64,000 bases of DNA from Microbacterium schleiferi. Its GTDB lineage: Bacteria; Actinomycetota; Actinomycetes; Actinomycetales; Microbacteriaceae. The position numbers and the translations under genes are program-made. The stretch is taken from positions 62,001 to 126,000 of the forward strand of contig NZ_JAJGNI010000003.1 in NCBI RefSeq assembly GCF_020781975.1, given 5' to 3'. The notes below the pieces were generated by a model. The model was given only the letters and a program-made list of their open reading frames with translations, made no database searches and was not told the origin of the DNA. This document shows positions 1-8,349 of this stretch, piece by piece (position 1 is the stretch's first letter; each line of letters begins with the position of its first letter).

Positions 1-1349
1 TGTTCGGCAGGCCCCTCGCCGATGTGCGGCGACTGCTTGATCTTCGAGCCGAGCAGGATCATGAGCATCCACCCCCAGCCCATGAGGGGCGCGGTTTCGG
101 CAAGACCCTGGACGAGGAGTACCGCGGCGGTGAGCGTCGGCAGCAGGGTCAGCGCCGAATACGGCCGGTCGGCCCGCAGATCCCAGCGCGGCCGGTCGAC
201 GGCGAAGAACCACGAACGCCACACGAACGCCAGGTAGGCGAAACCGAGCAGGAAGACGCCGACGACGCCGAGTTGAAACAGGATGTCGACCCACACGCTG
301 TGCGCCTGCGTGACCTGCCTGCCATCGAGCACGATCCAGTCCTGGAACGCGGGATCCCAGGGCAGCCAGGGCGTGGCGAAGCCGCCACCGATCGCGAGGT
401 GGTCACCCGCACGACTCAGCACGGCGGTCCAGATCGTTTCGCGGTCGAGAAGGTCAGCCGTGCGGTCGAGCGCGGTGAACACGGGAACCCGCCACACCCA
501 GAGTGCGAGCGCGCCAGCAGCGCCGATGACGGCATAGCCGACGTAGTAGCGCGTGCGCTCGCCGGGCTTTCGAGCGGTCCGCATCAGCAGGACCGTCGCG
601 AGGACGAGTGCGACCCCGGCGGTGGCGATCCAGGCGGTCACGGATGCCGCGAGCACGAGCGTCAGGGCAGAGAGTCCGATCCACACGCCGAGCATGATCC
701 GGCGCGACTCTCGCGCGGCGAATTCGATCGCGAACACGATGACCGCGAGCAGAGCGATCATGCCGAGGAGGTTCGGGTTCCCGATGACGCCGTCGATGCG
801 CGCGCCGGCGAAGATACCGCCGCTGATCCACTCGGCGCCGCCGGCCGCGGCATCCGTCTCGAACCCCGCGTACAGGGTGCCGCCGACGAGCCACGCCACC
901 AGCACCTCGGCGACAAGAGACAGGCCGATCACCCATCCGAGGGCGGCCCCGATCGCGCGAACGATCTCGCGCCAGGTGAGCACGCTCGCGATGGCGACTC
1001 CCTGGAAGGTCGTGGCAACCAGCAGCAGCCACGTGAGCGCGGATGTCTCGCGCCAGCCCGACCACGCGATGGACAGCCCGGCCCACAGGATGAACGTTCC
1101 CGCAATCCAGGGGAGCCGTCGCCATTGGAACGGTGGGCGGATTACCGCGACCATGACCGCTGATCCGGCGACGATCACACCGCAGACGATCGCCGTGACG
1201 GGCACGCCGAATCCGAGCACCCAGCCCGGAGCTGTGAAGGCAAAGAAGAGGCTGAAGACCATCCAACCGCGCAGCAGAAGATGCCGGGTGCGCTCCCGCT
1301 CTGGAGCGACCGGCGGCGCCGAAGCTGGATGACGGCTGAAGCTGGCCAT
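1..1349 (-). CDS. O-antigen ligase / Wzy_C-like polytopic membrane protein (3' end outside window)
   Basis: The frame runs from ATG at 1349 leftwards and is still open at position 1, so about 449 residues are visible and the C-terminus is missing. The translation is a series of hydrophobic segments with a GNPNLLGMIALL motif near residue 190 and a QAHSVWVDILFQLGVVG motif near residue 350. The His in a loop followed by a membrane segment is characteristic of the Wzy_C (O-antigen ligase/polymerase) superfamily. In Gram-positives such proteins act in exopolysaccharide or teichoic-type polymer assembly at the membrane; the exact substrate cannot be read from sequence. It is divergent from manA, which makes mannose precursors, so a role in a surface glycan is plausible. 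A weak GAGAG lies before the ATG and a TACCCT box sits about 9 nt upstream. Confidence 0.8.
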   Translation of the reverse strand, partial: MASFSRHPASAPPVAPERERTRHLLLRGWMVFSLFFAFTAPGWVLGFGVPVTAIVCGVIVAGSAVMVAVIRPPFQWRRLPWIAGTFILWAGLSIAWSGWRETSALTWLLLVATTFQGVAIASVLTWREIVRAIGAALGWVIGLSLVAEVLVAWLVGGTLYAGFETDAAAGGAEWISGGIFAGARIDGVIGNPNLLGMIALLAVIVFAIEFAARESRRIMLGVWIGLSALTLVLAASVTAWIATAGVALVLATVLLMRTARKPGERTRYYVGYAVIGAAGALALWVWRVPVFTALDRTADLLDRETIWTAVLSRAGDHLAIGGGFATPWLPWDPAFQDWIVLDGRQVTQAHSVWVDILFQLGVVGVFLLGFAYLAFVWRSWFFAVDRPRWDLRADRPYSALTLLPTLTAAVLLVQGLAETAPLMGWGWMLMILLGSKIKQSPHIGEGPAE

Positions 1350-1422
1350 GGTGCTCTCAGGGTAGCGCTCAGCGTCTGCCCGATGCGGGGGCCACTGGCC
1401 AGGATGCTGACGCTGGCGTCGG

Positions 1423-1428
1423 TACGCT
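1423..1428 (+). promoter_or_regulatory. -10 box (TACGCT) for leaderless manA
   Basis: TACGCT ends 6 nt before the manA GTG and no Shine-Dalgarno is present, matching the leaderless arrangement repeated through the window. No convincing -35 is visible. Confidence 0.5.
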
Positions 1429-1434
1429 GGTCGC

Positions 1435-2592
1435 GTGCTGGTTCCGCTTATGAACACGCCCCGCGACTACGCCTGGGGGTCCACGACTCTGATCGCCGAG
1501 CTGGAGGGACGCACCCCGACCGGCGCGCCCGAGGCCGAAGTGTGGTTCGGGGACCATCCCGGCCACCCGGCCCGCGTCCCGGACGGGCGGACGCTCGGTG
1601 AGTGGCTGGCCTCCGGCGACGCGCCCGAGGGCACTCCGGAGCGACTGCCGTACCTGCTGAAGATCCTCGCGGCTGGTTCGCCGCTGTCGATTCAGGCCCA
1701 CCCGTCGAAGGCGCAGGCCGAGGAAGGGTTCGCGCGCGAGGAAGCCGCAGGGACCCCTCGCGACGCTGCGACGCGGACCTATCGAGACGCCAACCACAAG
1801 CCCGAGATCATCGTGGCCCTCAGCGACAGGTTCCTCGCGCTGGCCGGCTTGCGCGAGCTCGCCGCCACGCGGCGGCTCCTCGACGCCGTCGGGGAAGCGA
1901 CAGCACCGCTGCGCGCGGTTCTCGACTCCCACCCGGATGACGCAGACGCGCTCGCGGCAGCACTGATCTGGATTCTCTCGCCGGCAGCAGGTGCGCAGGT
2001 GAGTGAGATCATCGCCGCGGCGACGGATGCGGCATCCGACGAGTTCAGGGATGAGCTGGAGCTGGTGCGCCACCTGCAGAGCCACTATCCGGGCGACCCC
2101 GGCATCGTCGTTGCCATGCTTCTGAACCTTGTCATCCTGCGCCGCGGTCAGGGCGTGTTCGTCCCGGCGGGTGTCCTGCACGCGTACATCGAAGGGCTGG
2201 GCGTGGAAATCATGGCAGCCAGCGACAACGTGCTGCGCGGGGGACTGACGCCGAAGCACATCGATGTGGCCGAACTCACGGCGATCCTCGACCCGCGACC
2301 GGGACCCGCGCCCGTGCTCGATCCCGCCGCGGGCACTGCCCGCACGTTCACAGGAGGCGTCCCCGATTTCGTTCTGACGCAGGTGACGGCGGATCCGAGC
2401 GCAGCTGTCGAGGTTCGCATGAACGGCATCGCGATCGCCGTCGCGACCTCCGGTGAGGTCGAGATCACGGGTGCGGATACCCAAGACCGCCTCACACTCC
2501 GCCCCGGGTCGGCGGCCCTCATCACCCCGAACGAGGGATCGGTCTCGATCTCGGGTACTGGCGAGGTCTTCATCGCCGAACCTGGACAGTAG
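1435..2592 (+). CDS. manA: Mannose-6-phosphate isomerase, class I (type I PMI)
   Basis: Zinc enzyme interconverting fructose-6-phosphate and mannose-6-phosphate, the entry to GDP-mannose and mannosylated glycans. The 385-residue protein has the family N-terminus NTPRDYAWGS, the metal-binding QAHPS near residue 87, the NHKPE motif near residue 122, and FVPAGVLHAYIEGLGVEIM with the His ligand near residue 247, followed by the typical SDNVLRGGLTPKHID segment. GTG at 1435 is preferred because it gives the conserved N-terminus and follows a TACGCT box by 6 nt; ATG at 1450 is the alternative. Neighbouring whiB2 and glycosyltransferase genes are conserved company for manA in actinobacteria. Cytosolic; length normal for the family. 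Confidence 0.95.
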   Translation: MLVPLMNTPRDYAWGSTTLIAELEGRTPTGAPEAEVWFGDHPGHPARVPDGRTLGEWLASGDAPEGTPERLPYLLKILAAGSPLSIQAHPSKAQAEEGFAREEAAGTPRDAATRTYRDANHKPEIIVALSDRFLALAGLRELAATRRLLDAVGEATAPLRAVLDSHPDDADALAAALIWILSPAAGAQVSEIIAAATDAASDEFRDELELVRHLQSHYPGDPGIVVAMLLNLVILRRGQGVFVPAGVLHAYIEGLGVEIMAASDNVLRGGLTPKHIDVAELTAILDPRPGPAPVLDPAAGTARTFTGGVPDFVLTQVTADPSAAVEVRMNGIAIAVATSGEVEITGADTQDRLTLRPGSAALITPNEGSVSISGTGEVFIAEPGQ

Positions 2593-2663
2593 TTCCACCC
2601 GCGACACGCCGCGAATTCCGCCAAGAAGGTTAAGGCGGCGATTGAGGGTTTACGATCTGCGAC

Positions 2664-2692
2664 TTGACCGCAGCGAACTACACCGGTGTAAT
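2664..2692 (+). promoter_or_regulatory. whiB2 promoter (TTGACC-N17-TGTAAT)
   Basis: A near-consensus -35 TTGACC (2664-2669), 17-nt spacer and -10 TGTAAT (2687-2692) place the start near 2699 and leave a leader of about 45 nt before whiB2. This is the best-formed housekeeping-type promoter in the window. Confidence 0.65.
2679..2690. promoter_or_regulatory. Palindrome TACACCGGTGTA in whiB2 promoter (candidate operator)
   Basis: Perfect 12-bp palindrome lying in the spacer and overlapping the -10 of the whiB2 promoter, where a bound regulator would block RNA polymerase. The cognate regulator is unknown. Confidence 0.45.
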
Positions 2693-2743
2693 TACTGCAA
2701 CACGCTGACCGCGTGGGGGAGTTCTTGAGGTGGGGAGAACGAC

Positions 2744-3067
2744 ATGTCGGCTTCGCAGTACCGCTCGGGTGTGCCGGACAACTGGTTCGTCGACCCGGTA
2801 CATCTTGGCGTGCCAGGCGTACGTCGTGTCGACCCGGAAGACGAGAACGCTCTCGCCTGGCAGACCGACGCGCTGTGCGCGCAGACCGATCCCGAGGCGT
2901 TCTTCCCCGAGAAGGGCGGCTCGACGCGAGACGCGAAGCGCATCTGCAGCTCGTGCGATGTCCGCGGCGAATGCCTGGAATACGCGCTCCAGAACGACGA
3001 GCGATTCGGGATCTGGGGCGGTCTGAGCGAGCGTGAACGTCGTAAGCTCAAGCGCCGGGCAAGCTGA
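2744..3067 (+). CDS. whiB2: WhiB-family iron-sulfur regulator, WhiB2/WhmD type
   Basis: 107-residue Wbl protein. Four cysteines bind a [4Fe-4S] cluster: ALC near residue 45, then ICSSC and EC near residues 66-75. The GIWGGL turn near residue 91 and the basic tail ERRKLKRRAS complete the Wbl fold, which works by binding the housekeeping sigma factor. WhiB2 orthologues (WhiB in Streptomyces, WhmD in mycobacteria) control septation and cell division. Location next to manA and the DUF3499/zincin genes matches the WhiB2 context, which separates it from the WhiB1-type gene at 40701. The start is supported by GGGGAGA 6 nt upstream of ATG 2744. Transcribed from a strong promoter with a palindromic operator candidate. 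Confidence 0.93.
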   Translation: MSASQYRSGVPDNWFVDPVHLGVPGVRRVDPEDENALAWQTDALCAQTDPEAFFPEKGGSTRDAKRICSSCDVRGECLEYALQNDERFGIWGGLSERERRKLKRRAS

Positions 3068-3150
3068 CTGGCTGCGGGGGTTTCAGCGCTCGCGTGAGCC
3101 CTCAGCCGGAAACGCCGGGCCCAAGGCGCCTGCGTCGGGGGACGCAACCA

Positions 3151-3156
3151 TAGGCT
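3151..3156 (+). promoter_or_regulatory. -10 box (TAGGCT) for the large glycosyltransferase
   Basis: TAGGCT ends 9 nt before ATG 3166 with no Shine-Dalgarno. A small hairpin (TGCGTC/GACGCA) lies immediately upstream at 3131-3146. Leaderless or near-leaderless start inferred. Confidence 0.4.
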
Positions 3157-3165
3157 GACGGCGTC

Positions 3166-6162
3166 ATGCCCGGCACTGTTCACGCGATCGTCGTCGTGCG
3201 TCCCGACGGTCGCACGTCCGCGGCGTACCACCTTCGTCGCACCTTCGCGTCCGTGGCGGCGGGCTCTCGCCGTCCGGATGCCGTGACCTTGGTGGTGTGC
3301 GGAACCGACCCGGCAGTTGAGGACGCCCTCGAGCCAGGAAACCTCCCCGATCCCACCGCTGATGGGCGGGGCGTGCGCGTCATCCGTCTCGGGCGGCGGA
3401 CGCGGTTCGCGGCAGCGGTGGCCAGTGCGGCCCTCGAGCCGGATCCTCGAAGCGGCACGGGTATGGATGCCGACCTGCTGTGGTTACTCGCGCAAGACAC
3501 CGCTCCGGAACCCGAGGCACTGGCCCGCCTCGCCGGGCAGCTCGAGCTTTCGCCGACGCTCGCGTTCGTTGCGCCGAAGCTGGTGCGTGATGACCGTCCC
3601 GAACGGATCGTGTCGCTCGGTGTGAGCATGACCCGCGCCGGCTCTTCCGTGGAGCTGGCAGCCGGCGACCTCGATCAGGGTCAGCGCGATGGCATTACCG
3701 ATGTGTTGGGTTCCGACATCCGTGCCGTGCTCGTGCGCGGGTCCGTCTTCCGCGCGGTGCGCGGGATCGACCCGGCCCTCCGCGACGCGGACGAAGGCCT
3801 TGACCTCGCTGTGGCAGCACGCCTCATGGGAGGGCGGGTTGCGCTGGTCCCGACGACTCGCGTCGCCGTTTCGGGTGATGGCGTGGCGGGACTCCCATTC
3901 GCCGACACCGGCCGCCGGCGCCGCATGATCATCGCTCGGCGCCGCGCTGCCCAGTTGCACCGGCGTCTGACCTCTGCCCACCCCCTCTTGCTCGTTCCGA
4001 TCTGGTTGTCGCTGCCGGTTGTTGCCCTCGGCCGCACGATCGCACAGCTGGTGATGAAGGATCCGGGCCGGATCGCAGGGGAGTGGACAGCCACGATTCT
4101 CGCGATGGTGCGCCTTGCTGCGGTCGCGCGGGGCAGACGCCACCTGCGTCGTCACCGCACCGTGCCCTGGTCGCGGATCGCCCCTCTTCGAGTCTCGACG
4201 GCGCTCGCCCGAGAGCGAGCGGTCGAACCCGCCGAGCCCGCGCCGGATTCTCTTCCCCGCGCGGAGCTTCACTTCTTCGGTGGGGGCGGCGCGTGGCTCG
4301 TCCTTGCCATGGCCGTCGTGTCACTCGCCGCATTCCCCGCCTTGCTGGCGTGGCCAGCCCTCGGTGGCGGTGCGCTTCAGCCGCTGCGCGACACCGTCGC
4401 CGGGCTCTGGGCTGACGCGGCGTACGGACTTCGACCGATGGGGTGGAACGTGTCGGGACCCGCCGACCCGTTCTCGGCGGTCGTCGCGGTGATCGGCTCC
4501 CTCTGGCCGTTCGCGCCGAGTCGGGCTCTCGTGCTGCTGTGGTTGGCTGCGCTGCCACTTGCTGCCCTCGGCGGGTGGTTCGCGGCGACCCGGATCACCG
4601 ACCGCCCGGTGCTGCGCATCACTGCCGGTGTGGGCTGGGCGCTGGCGCCGACGTTCCTGGTCGCCCTCACTCAGGGCGTCCCGACTGGTGTGATCGTGCA
4701 CCTTCTGCTGCCGTGGCTGGTTTTCGCTGGTGCCGTCGCGCACCGCTCGTGGGTTCCGGCAGCAGCAGCGTCCCTGCTGGCGGCCGCGGTCATTGCTGCG
4801 GCACCCTCGCTTGCTCCCGCGCTGGCCGTGGTCCTGATCGCCGGGCTCATCGCGGCGGCCGTGCGCCGTTCCGGGGCGAGCATCGCACGGATGCTGTGGA
4901 TTCCCGTTCCCACAATCGTGCTGTTCGGCCCCGTGGCATGGACGCAGGTGCATGCGGGAACGCCGTGGGGTCTGCTCGCCGACCCAGGCGCTCCGATCCG
5001 CTCACTGGCCGAGGCGACCAGCGCAGGCACTCGTCTGTGGGTGTCTCTCGGGTTTCCCGCATCAAGCGGTGCGGGGTGGGCAGAGCTCTTCTCCACCGTG
5101 CCGCTGTGGGTGCCGGCGGTCCTGCTGGTGCCGATCGCGCTGCTTGCGGCATCCGCTGCTGCGACGCCACGATGGCCGGTCGGTCTCGCTCATCTCGCCC
5201 TGATCGTGCTCGGCGTCGCAACAGCCGTCGCTGCAACCCACATCGCGGTGCGCTTCGACGGCGCGAACGCTCTCGGACTGTGGCCGGGCGCGGGGCTGAG
5301 CCTCGCCTGGTGGGGCATCGTGGGCGGCGCAACCCTGACCCTCGATCAACTCGGTCGGGCCGAGATGGCTCGGTTCCGCCGGCGAGCCGGAGCCGTCTCG
5401 GCATCCGCTGCGGTGGTCTGCATCGTGGCTCTGGTGATCCTGGCAGCTCCGGCGCTGACCGCGTCGGCGCGGGGCGCCACGGCACTCACGAATGGTCCGA
5501 CCAGCACGCTACCGGCGTATGTCGAAGCCGACAGCGGTGGCGACACCGCGACGGGGACGATCGTGCTGACGGCTGAAGCCGACGGCAGCCTCGCCGCACG
5601 CGTGGTCTGGGGCGGCAGCGAGACCATCGGGGCACATAGCACCGTGCTCGAGACCCGGACTGCCGTGGATGACGCGTCAGCTCAGCTCGCTGCGACTGCC
5701 GCCGCCCTCGTGAGCTCGACCTCGCCAGACGCCGTTGCTGCGCTGGGCGACCAGGGGATCGCCTTCGTGCTGCTCGCTCCTGGCGCCGACGCGCCGGCAG
5801 CCGACGTGCTCCGGCGCGAGTCCGCCACCGCACTCGATCAGCGCGATGATCTCGATCCCGTCGGGGCCACCGAACGGGGCGATCTGTGGCGTGTCACCTC
5901 CGACATCGGCGCCCGGCCAAGCGCCGCGAGCCCGGCGGGGGGGATCGCACTCGAGATCCTCCAGATCGCCGTCATCGTGATCGCCCTGCTGCTCGCGGCA
6001 CCGACGGGGAGGAGCCGCGCCCGCGCCCGGCAACATCCGCGCATCGTGGGCCTGACTGCCGCCGAGCGAGCAGCGGATGCCGGAAAGGCCCGACGCCCCG
6101 AAGATGGCGCGCAGGAGGCCCAGGCCCTGCCGAGCGAGCCGACGGGTGAGGAGGCAACATGA
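3166..6162 (+). CDS. Membrane glycosyltransferase, GT2-like N-terminus with large polytopic C-terminal region
   Basis: 998 residues. The first ~270 residues resemble a family-2 glycosyltransferase: HAIVVVRPDGR start, a VTLVVCGTDP strand, then WLLAQDTAPEPEAL at the position of the usual acidic metal/nucleotide motif, where only one Asp (QDT) is kept. From about residue 280 a long region with around 12 hydrophobic segments follows, ending in a periplasmic-type domain (about 780-940) and a last membrane helix with an Arg/Ala-rich cytoplasmic tail. Its stop overlaps the DUF5719 start (ATGA), so the two are translated together. The whiB2-GT2-DUF5719 order suggests a role in cell-envelope glycan assembly under developmental control; donor and acceptor are unknown. 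Confidence 0.8.
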   Translation: MPGTVHAIVVVRPDGRTSAAYHLRRTFASVAAGSRRPDAVTLVVCGTDPAVEDALEPGNLPDPTADGRGVRVIRLGRRTRFAAAVASAALEPDPRSGTGMDADLLWLLAQDTAPEPEALARLAGQLELSPTLAFVAPKLVRDDRPERIVSLGVSMTRAGSSVELAAGDLDQGQRDGITDVLGSDIRAVLVRGSVFRAVRGIDPALRDADEGLDLAVAARLMGGRVALVPTTRVAVSGDGVAGLPFADTGRRRRMIIARRRAAQLHRRLTSAHPLLLVPIWLSLPVVALGRTIAQLVMKDPGRIAGEWTATILAMVRLAAVARGRRHLRRHRTVPWSRIAPLRVSTALARERAVEPAEPAPDSLPRAELHFFGGGGAWLVLAMAVVSLAAFPALLAWPALGGGALQPLRDTVAGLWADAAYGLRPMGWNVSGPADPFSAVVAVIGSLWPFAPSRALVLLWLAALPLAALGGWFAATRITDRPVLRITAGVGWALAPTFLVALTQGVPTGVIVHLLLPWLVFAGAVAHRSWVPAAAASLLAAAVIAAAPSLAPALAVVLIAGLIAAAVRRSGASIARMLWIPVPTIVLFGPVAWTQVHAGTPWGLLADPGAPIRSLAEATSAGTRLWVSLGFPASSGAGWAELFSTVPLWVPAVLLVPIALLAASAAATPRWPVGLAHLALIVLGVATAVAATHIAVRFDGANALGLWPGAGLSLAWWGIVGGATLTLDQLGRAEMARFRRRAGAVSASAAVVCIVALVILAAPALTASARGATALTNGPTSTLPAYVEADSGGDTATGTIVLTAEADGSLAARVVWGGSETIGAHSTVLETRTAVDDASAQLAATAAALVSSTSPDAVAALGDQGIAFVLLAPGADAPAADVLRRESATALDQRDDLDPVGATERGDLWRVTSDIGARPSAASPAGGIALEILQIAVIVIALLLAAPTGRSRARARQHPRIVGLTAAERAADAGKARRPEDGAQEAQALPSEPTGEEAT

Positions 6163-7532
6163 CAGTCACGGCCTCACGCTGGCTCCGACCCGTCTTCGGT
6201 GTTCTCGCGGGAGCTGGCGCCATTGCCGCGGTTGCGCTGGTGCCGCAGATCGAGGTCCCCACGATCGCGCCGGAACCGGCGTCAGTGGCTGTCTCGCCAC
6301 CGTCGGCCGGGCAGACCCTCGTGTGCGCCGGCGACCTCCTCGCGTCAGCGCGAGACTCCGAAGCCGCTGGCTCGATCAGTGTTGCAGCGCCCCAAGCGGT
6401 CACGACGGCGGGCGAGAACGCCCTTGATCGCAGCGAGTTGGTCTCGGATGCCACGGGCACCTCACCCCTCGTGCTTCGATCAGCACCGGGCTCGGAGCCC
6501 TTCGCCGCCGCCGGATCCGCGACAGTCGCCGACCCCGACCTCGCGGGATACAGCGCGGCGTCGTGCCGCCTGCCGCTGCTGGACTCGTGGCTCGTGGCCG
6601 GAGCCGGCACGACAGGCGCCGCCGACCTTATCGTGCTCTCGAACCCGGGCGAGGTTGCTGCGACTGTCACCCTCACTGTCTATGGAGCGGGCGGAGCCGA
6701 GGTCCCGCCCGGTGGCGGAGACATCGTCGTGCGACCCGGCGCGCAACGCATCATCCCGCTCGCAGGCCTCGCCCTCGGTGAAGAGAGCCCCGTCGTGCAC
6801 GTGCAAGCCACCGGCGCGCCGGTCGCGGCCTCCCTGCAGTCGAGTATCACGCGGGTCCTCGAGCCGGGCGGGGTCGATCAAGCCGGAGCGCTCGGCGAGC
6901 TCGCAACGCGCCAAACTGTCGTCGGGGTCACGGTCACCGAGGGAGCTCTCGGCACCGGCACGGGGCTTGCCGGGACCATCGTGCGGGTCCTTTCGCCCGA
7001 TGCCGACACCGAGGCGACGATCTCGGTGCGAGCTGTCGGTGCTGCAGTCCCTGCCATCGATCCGGTGAACGTCCAGCTGCGCGCTGGCATCCCGGCCGCC
7101 GTCGAGATGCCCAGCCTGCCGGTGGGGTCGTACACGGTGGATGTGGTTGCCTCGACGCCGGTCGCGGCAGCGGTGTGGCAGACGACCGGCTTCGGTGCGG
7201 CATCTGACTTCGCGTGGTACCAGCCGTCCCCGGATATCGAGTCAGCCGCCGTGATCGCCGTACCGAGCGGGCCCGGGCCGGTCCTGACCATCGCCAACCT
7301 CGGCGCCGCGGATGTGGCTGTCGAGCTTGCGGAACCCGGGTCTGACCCCGTCCCGGTGACCGTGCCCGCGGGAGCGAGCGTCCAGGTGCCGCTGCGGGCC
7401 GCGGCATCCTACGAGCTCACCAGCGGGGGACCCGTGCGCGCGAGCGTCGGCTACGTCGGTGCCGGTGCTCTCGGCGCCTTCCCGGTGTTCCCCTCCACCG
7501 TGGGCCAGGAACCGATCGTCGTCTACCCCTGA
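6159..7532 (+). CDS. DUF5719 family secreted/membrane-anchored protein
   Basis: 457 residues beginning with a signal-anchor (SRWLRPVFGVLAGAGAIAAVAL, about residues 5-27) followed by an extracytoplasmic beta-rich domain with repeated small immunoglobulin-like motifs (DLIVLSNPGEVAATVTLTVYG near residue 155 and similar runs). This matches the DUF5719 proteins found beside large GT2 genes in Actinobacteria. Overlap of ATG with the upstream TGA implies translational coupling and a shared function outside the membrane. No catalytic motif visible; function unknown. The stop is 7 nt from the convergent zincin-like gene, with no terminator between. Confidence 0.8.
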   Translation: MTVTASRWLRPVFGVLAGAGAIAAVALVPQIEVPTIAPEPASVAVSPPSAGQTLVCAGDLLASARDSEAAGSISVAAPQAVTTAGENALDRSELVSDATGTSPLVLRSAPGSEPFAAAGSATVADPDLAGYSAASCRLPLLDSWLVAGAGTTGAADLIVLSNPGEVAATVTLTVYGAGGAEVPPGGGDIVVRPGAQRIIPLAGLALGEESPVVHVQATGAPVAASLQSSITRVLEPGGVDQAGALGELATRQTVVGVTVTEGALGTGTGLAGTIVRVLSPDADTEATISVRAVGAAVPAIDPVNVQLRAGIPAAVEMPSLPVGSYTVDVVASTPVAAAVWQTTGFGAASDFAWYQPSPDIESAAVIAVPSGPGPVLTIANLGAADVAVELAEPGSDPVPVTVPAGASVQVPLRAAASYELTSGGPVRASVGYVGAGALGAFPVFPSTVGQEPIVVYP

Positions 7533-7539
7533 GCAATCC

Positions 7540-7980
7540 TCAGAAGTAGCGGAAGCGGTCGGGGCCGAGATCCCACGGATCCTTGCCGAGGTACTGCGCC
7601 GCAGCTCGGAACACTGCCCCCTCGATCATCATCCGGCGATGCAGATCATCGTTGCGGTGCAGGTGCGACAGGCGCTCCAGCGGCACCCGGTACAGGATGA
7701 TGCGCTTTTGGTCGGTCAGTACCGCCCACCGGGGGATGCCGTCGGCATCCGTTGCGGGGGGCATGTCGCCGATTTCGAAGCTGACGTCGCGAAGCTCCTC
7801 CCACGCCGAGCGAAGGAACTCCGCCGCGGTGCCGACGGTGAGATCGAACCGGTCGATGCGGGTATCCAGGGGTGGGAGCGGCGGACGAACGACGGGGCTC
7901 CGTCCTACGCGCCCGTGGCGCCCATGACGCGCCGGGCGCCGGGATCTCGCCGGGGCTGAGCGGGAGCGTCGCCAGGCCAT
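7540..7980 (-). CDS. Zincin-like 'metallopeptidase family' protein, active-site motif absent
   Basis: 146 residues. A basic, Pro/Arg-rich N-terminus (about 45 residues) precedes a compact domain with RIILYRVPLERL near residue 92 and a C-terminal helix ending GKDPWDLGPDRFRYF. It corresponds to the small actinobacterial proteins annotated as metallopeptidase (PF06262-like), the Rv3259 position beside DUF3499 and whiB2. The HExxH zinc motif of true zincins is not present; the corresponding helix reads IEGAVFRAAAQYLG, so proteolytic activity is doubtful. ATG 7980 follows a TAGGAT box by 6 nt (7987-7992), indicating a leaderless transcript; this fixes the start. Confidence 0.7.
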   Translation of the reverse strand: MAWRRSRSAPARSRRPARHGRHGRVGRSPVVRPPLPPLDTRIDRFDLTVGTAAEFLRSAWEELRDVSFEIGDMPPATDADGIPRWAVLTDQKRIILYRVPLERLSHLHRNDDLHRRMMIEGAVFRAAAQYLGKDPWDLGPDRFRYF

Positions 7981-7986
7981 GCGCCC

Positions 7987-7992
7987 ATCCTA
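7987..7992 (-). promoter_or_regulatory. -10 box (TAGGAT) for the zincin-like gene
   Basis: On the minus strand TAGGAT is followed by GGGCGC and then ATG at 7980. Exact 6-nt spacing identical to several other genes here. Confidence 0.5.
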
Positions 7993-8084
7993 GATCGCCC
8001 CCGCGATGCATCGACGCTGCGCCCGATCGTCACCAGGCTGTCATCTGTCCCGCGTGGCGGGGGTCGTCAGCACTGGCTCGCGGG

Positions 8085-8090
8085 TACCGT
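8085..8090 (+). promoter_or_regulatory. -10 box (TACCGT) for the DUF3499 gene
   Basis: TACCGT lies 7 nt before ATG 8098, with no ribosome-binding site; supports 8098 rather than the GTG at 8089 as start. Confidence 0.4.
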
Positions 8091-8097
8091 GACGGTG

Positions 8098-8304
8098 ATG
8101 CGTGAACGGTTGTGCTCCAAGATCGCGTGCGCACGGGAGGCCGTCGCCACGCTCACCTACGATTACGGCGACCAGATGGCGGTTCTCGGCCCGCTGGGTC
8201 CGGAGGCCGTGATCCACGCGCACGATCTGTGCAGCATCCACACCGAGCGGCTTGCCATGCCGCGCGGCTGGGTCGTCGTGCGCCACGAGACCCTGCGAGC
8301 CTGA
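8098..8304 (+). CDS. DUF3499 family small cysteine protein
   Basis: 68 residues. The pattern CSKIAC near the N-terminus, then ATLTYDYGDQMAVLGPLG, HAHDLCSIH and a closing PRGWVVVRHE is that of DUF3499 (Rv3258c family). The two CxxxxC / C-H groups suggest a small zinc-ribbon fold. Function unknown. The gene lies directly before ahcY in the same direction and is part of the conserved whiB2-zincin-DUF3499 neighbourhood. ATG 8098 is chosen because the conserved region starts immediately after it and a TACCGT box precedes it by 7 nt; GTG 8089 would add three residues. Confidence 0.8.
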   Translation: MRERLCSKIACAREAVATLTYDYGDQMAVLGPLGPEAVIHAHDLCSIHTERLAMPRGWVVVRHETLRA

Positions 8305-8349
8305 CGGCGGCGAAGTCTCGACCGTCCGCGTCGTGGGAGAATGGCGGGC

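Noticed and set aside
24..1163. 379-residue open frame on the plus strand antisense to the O-antigen-ligase-like gene
   Set aside because: Composition is Arg/Glu/Pro-rich without any family motif; a shadow of the minus-strand gene.
2593..2743. tRNA or small RNA gene
   Set aside because: No cloverleaf with a TTCRA arm; the stretch holds only the whiB2 promoter.
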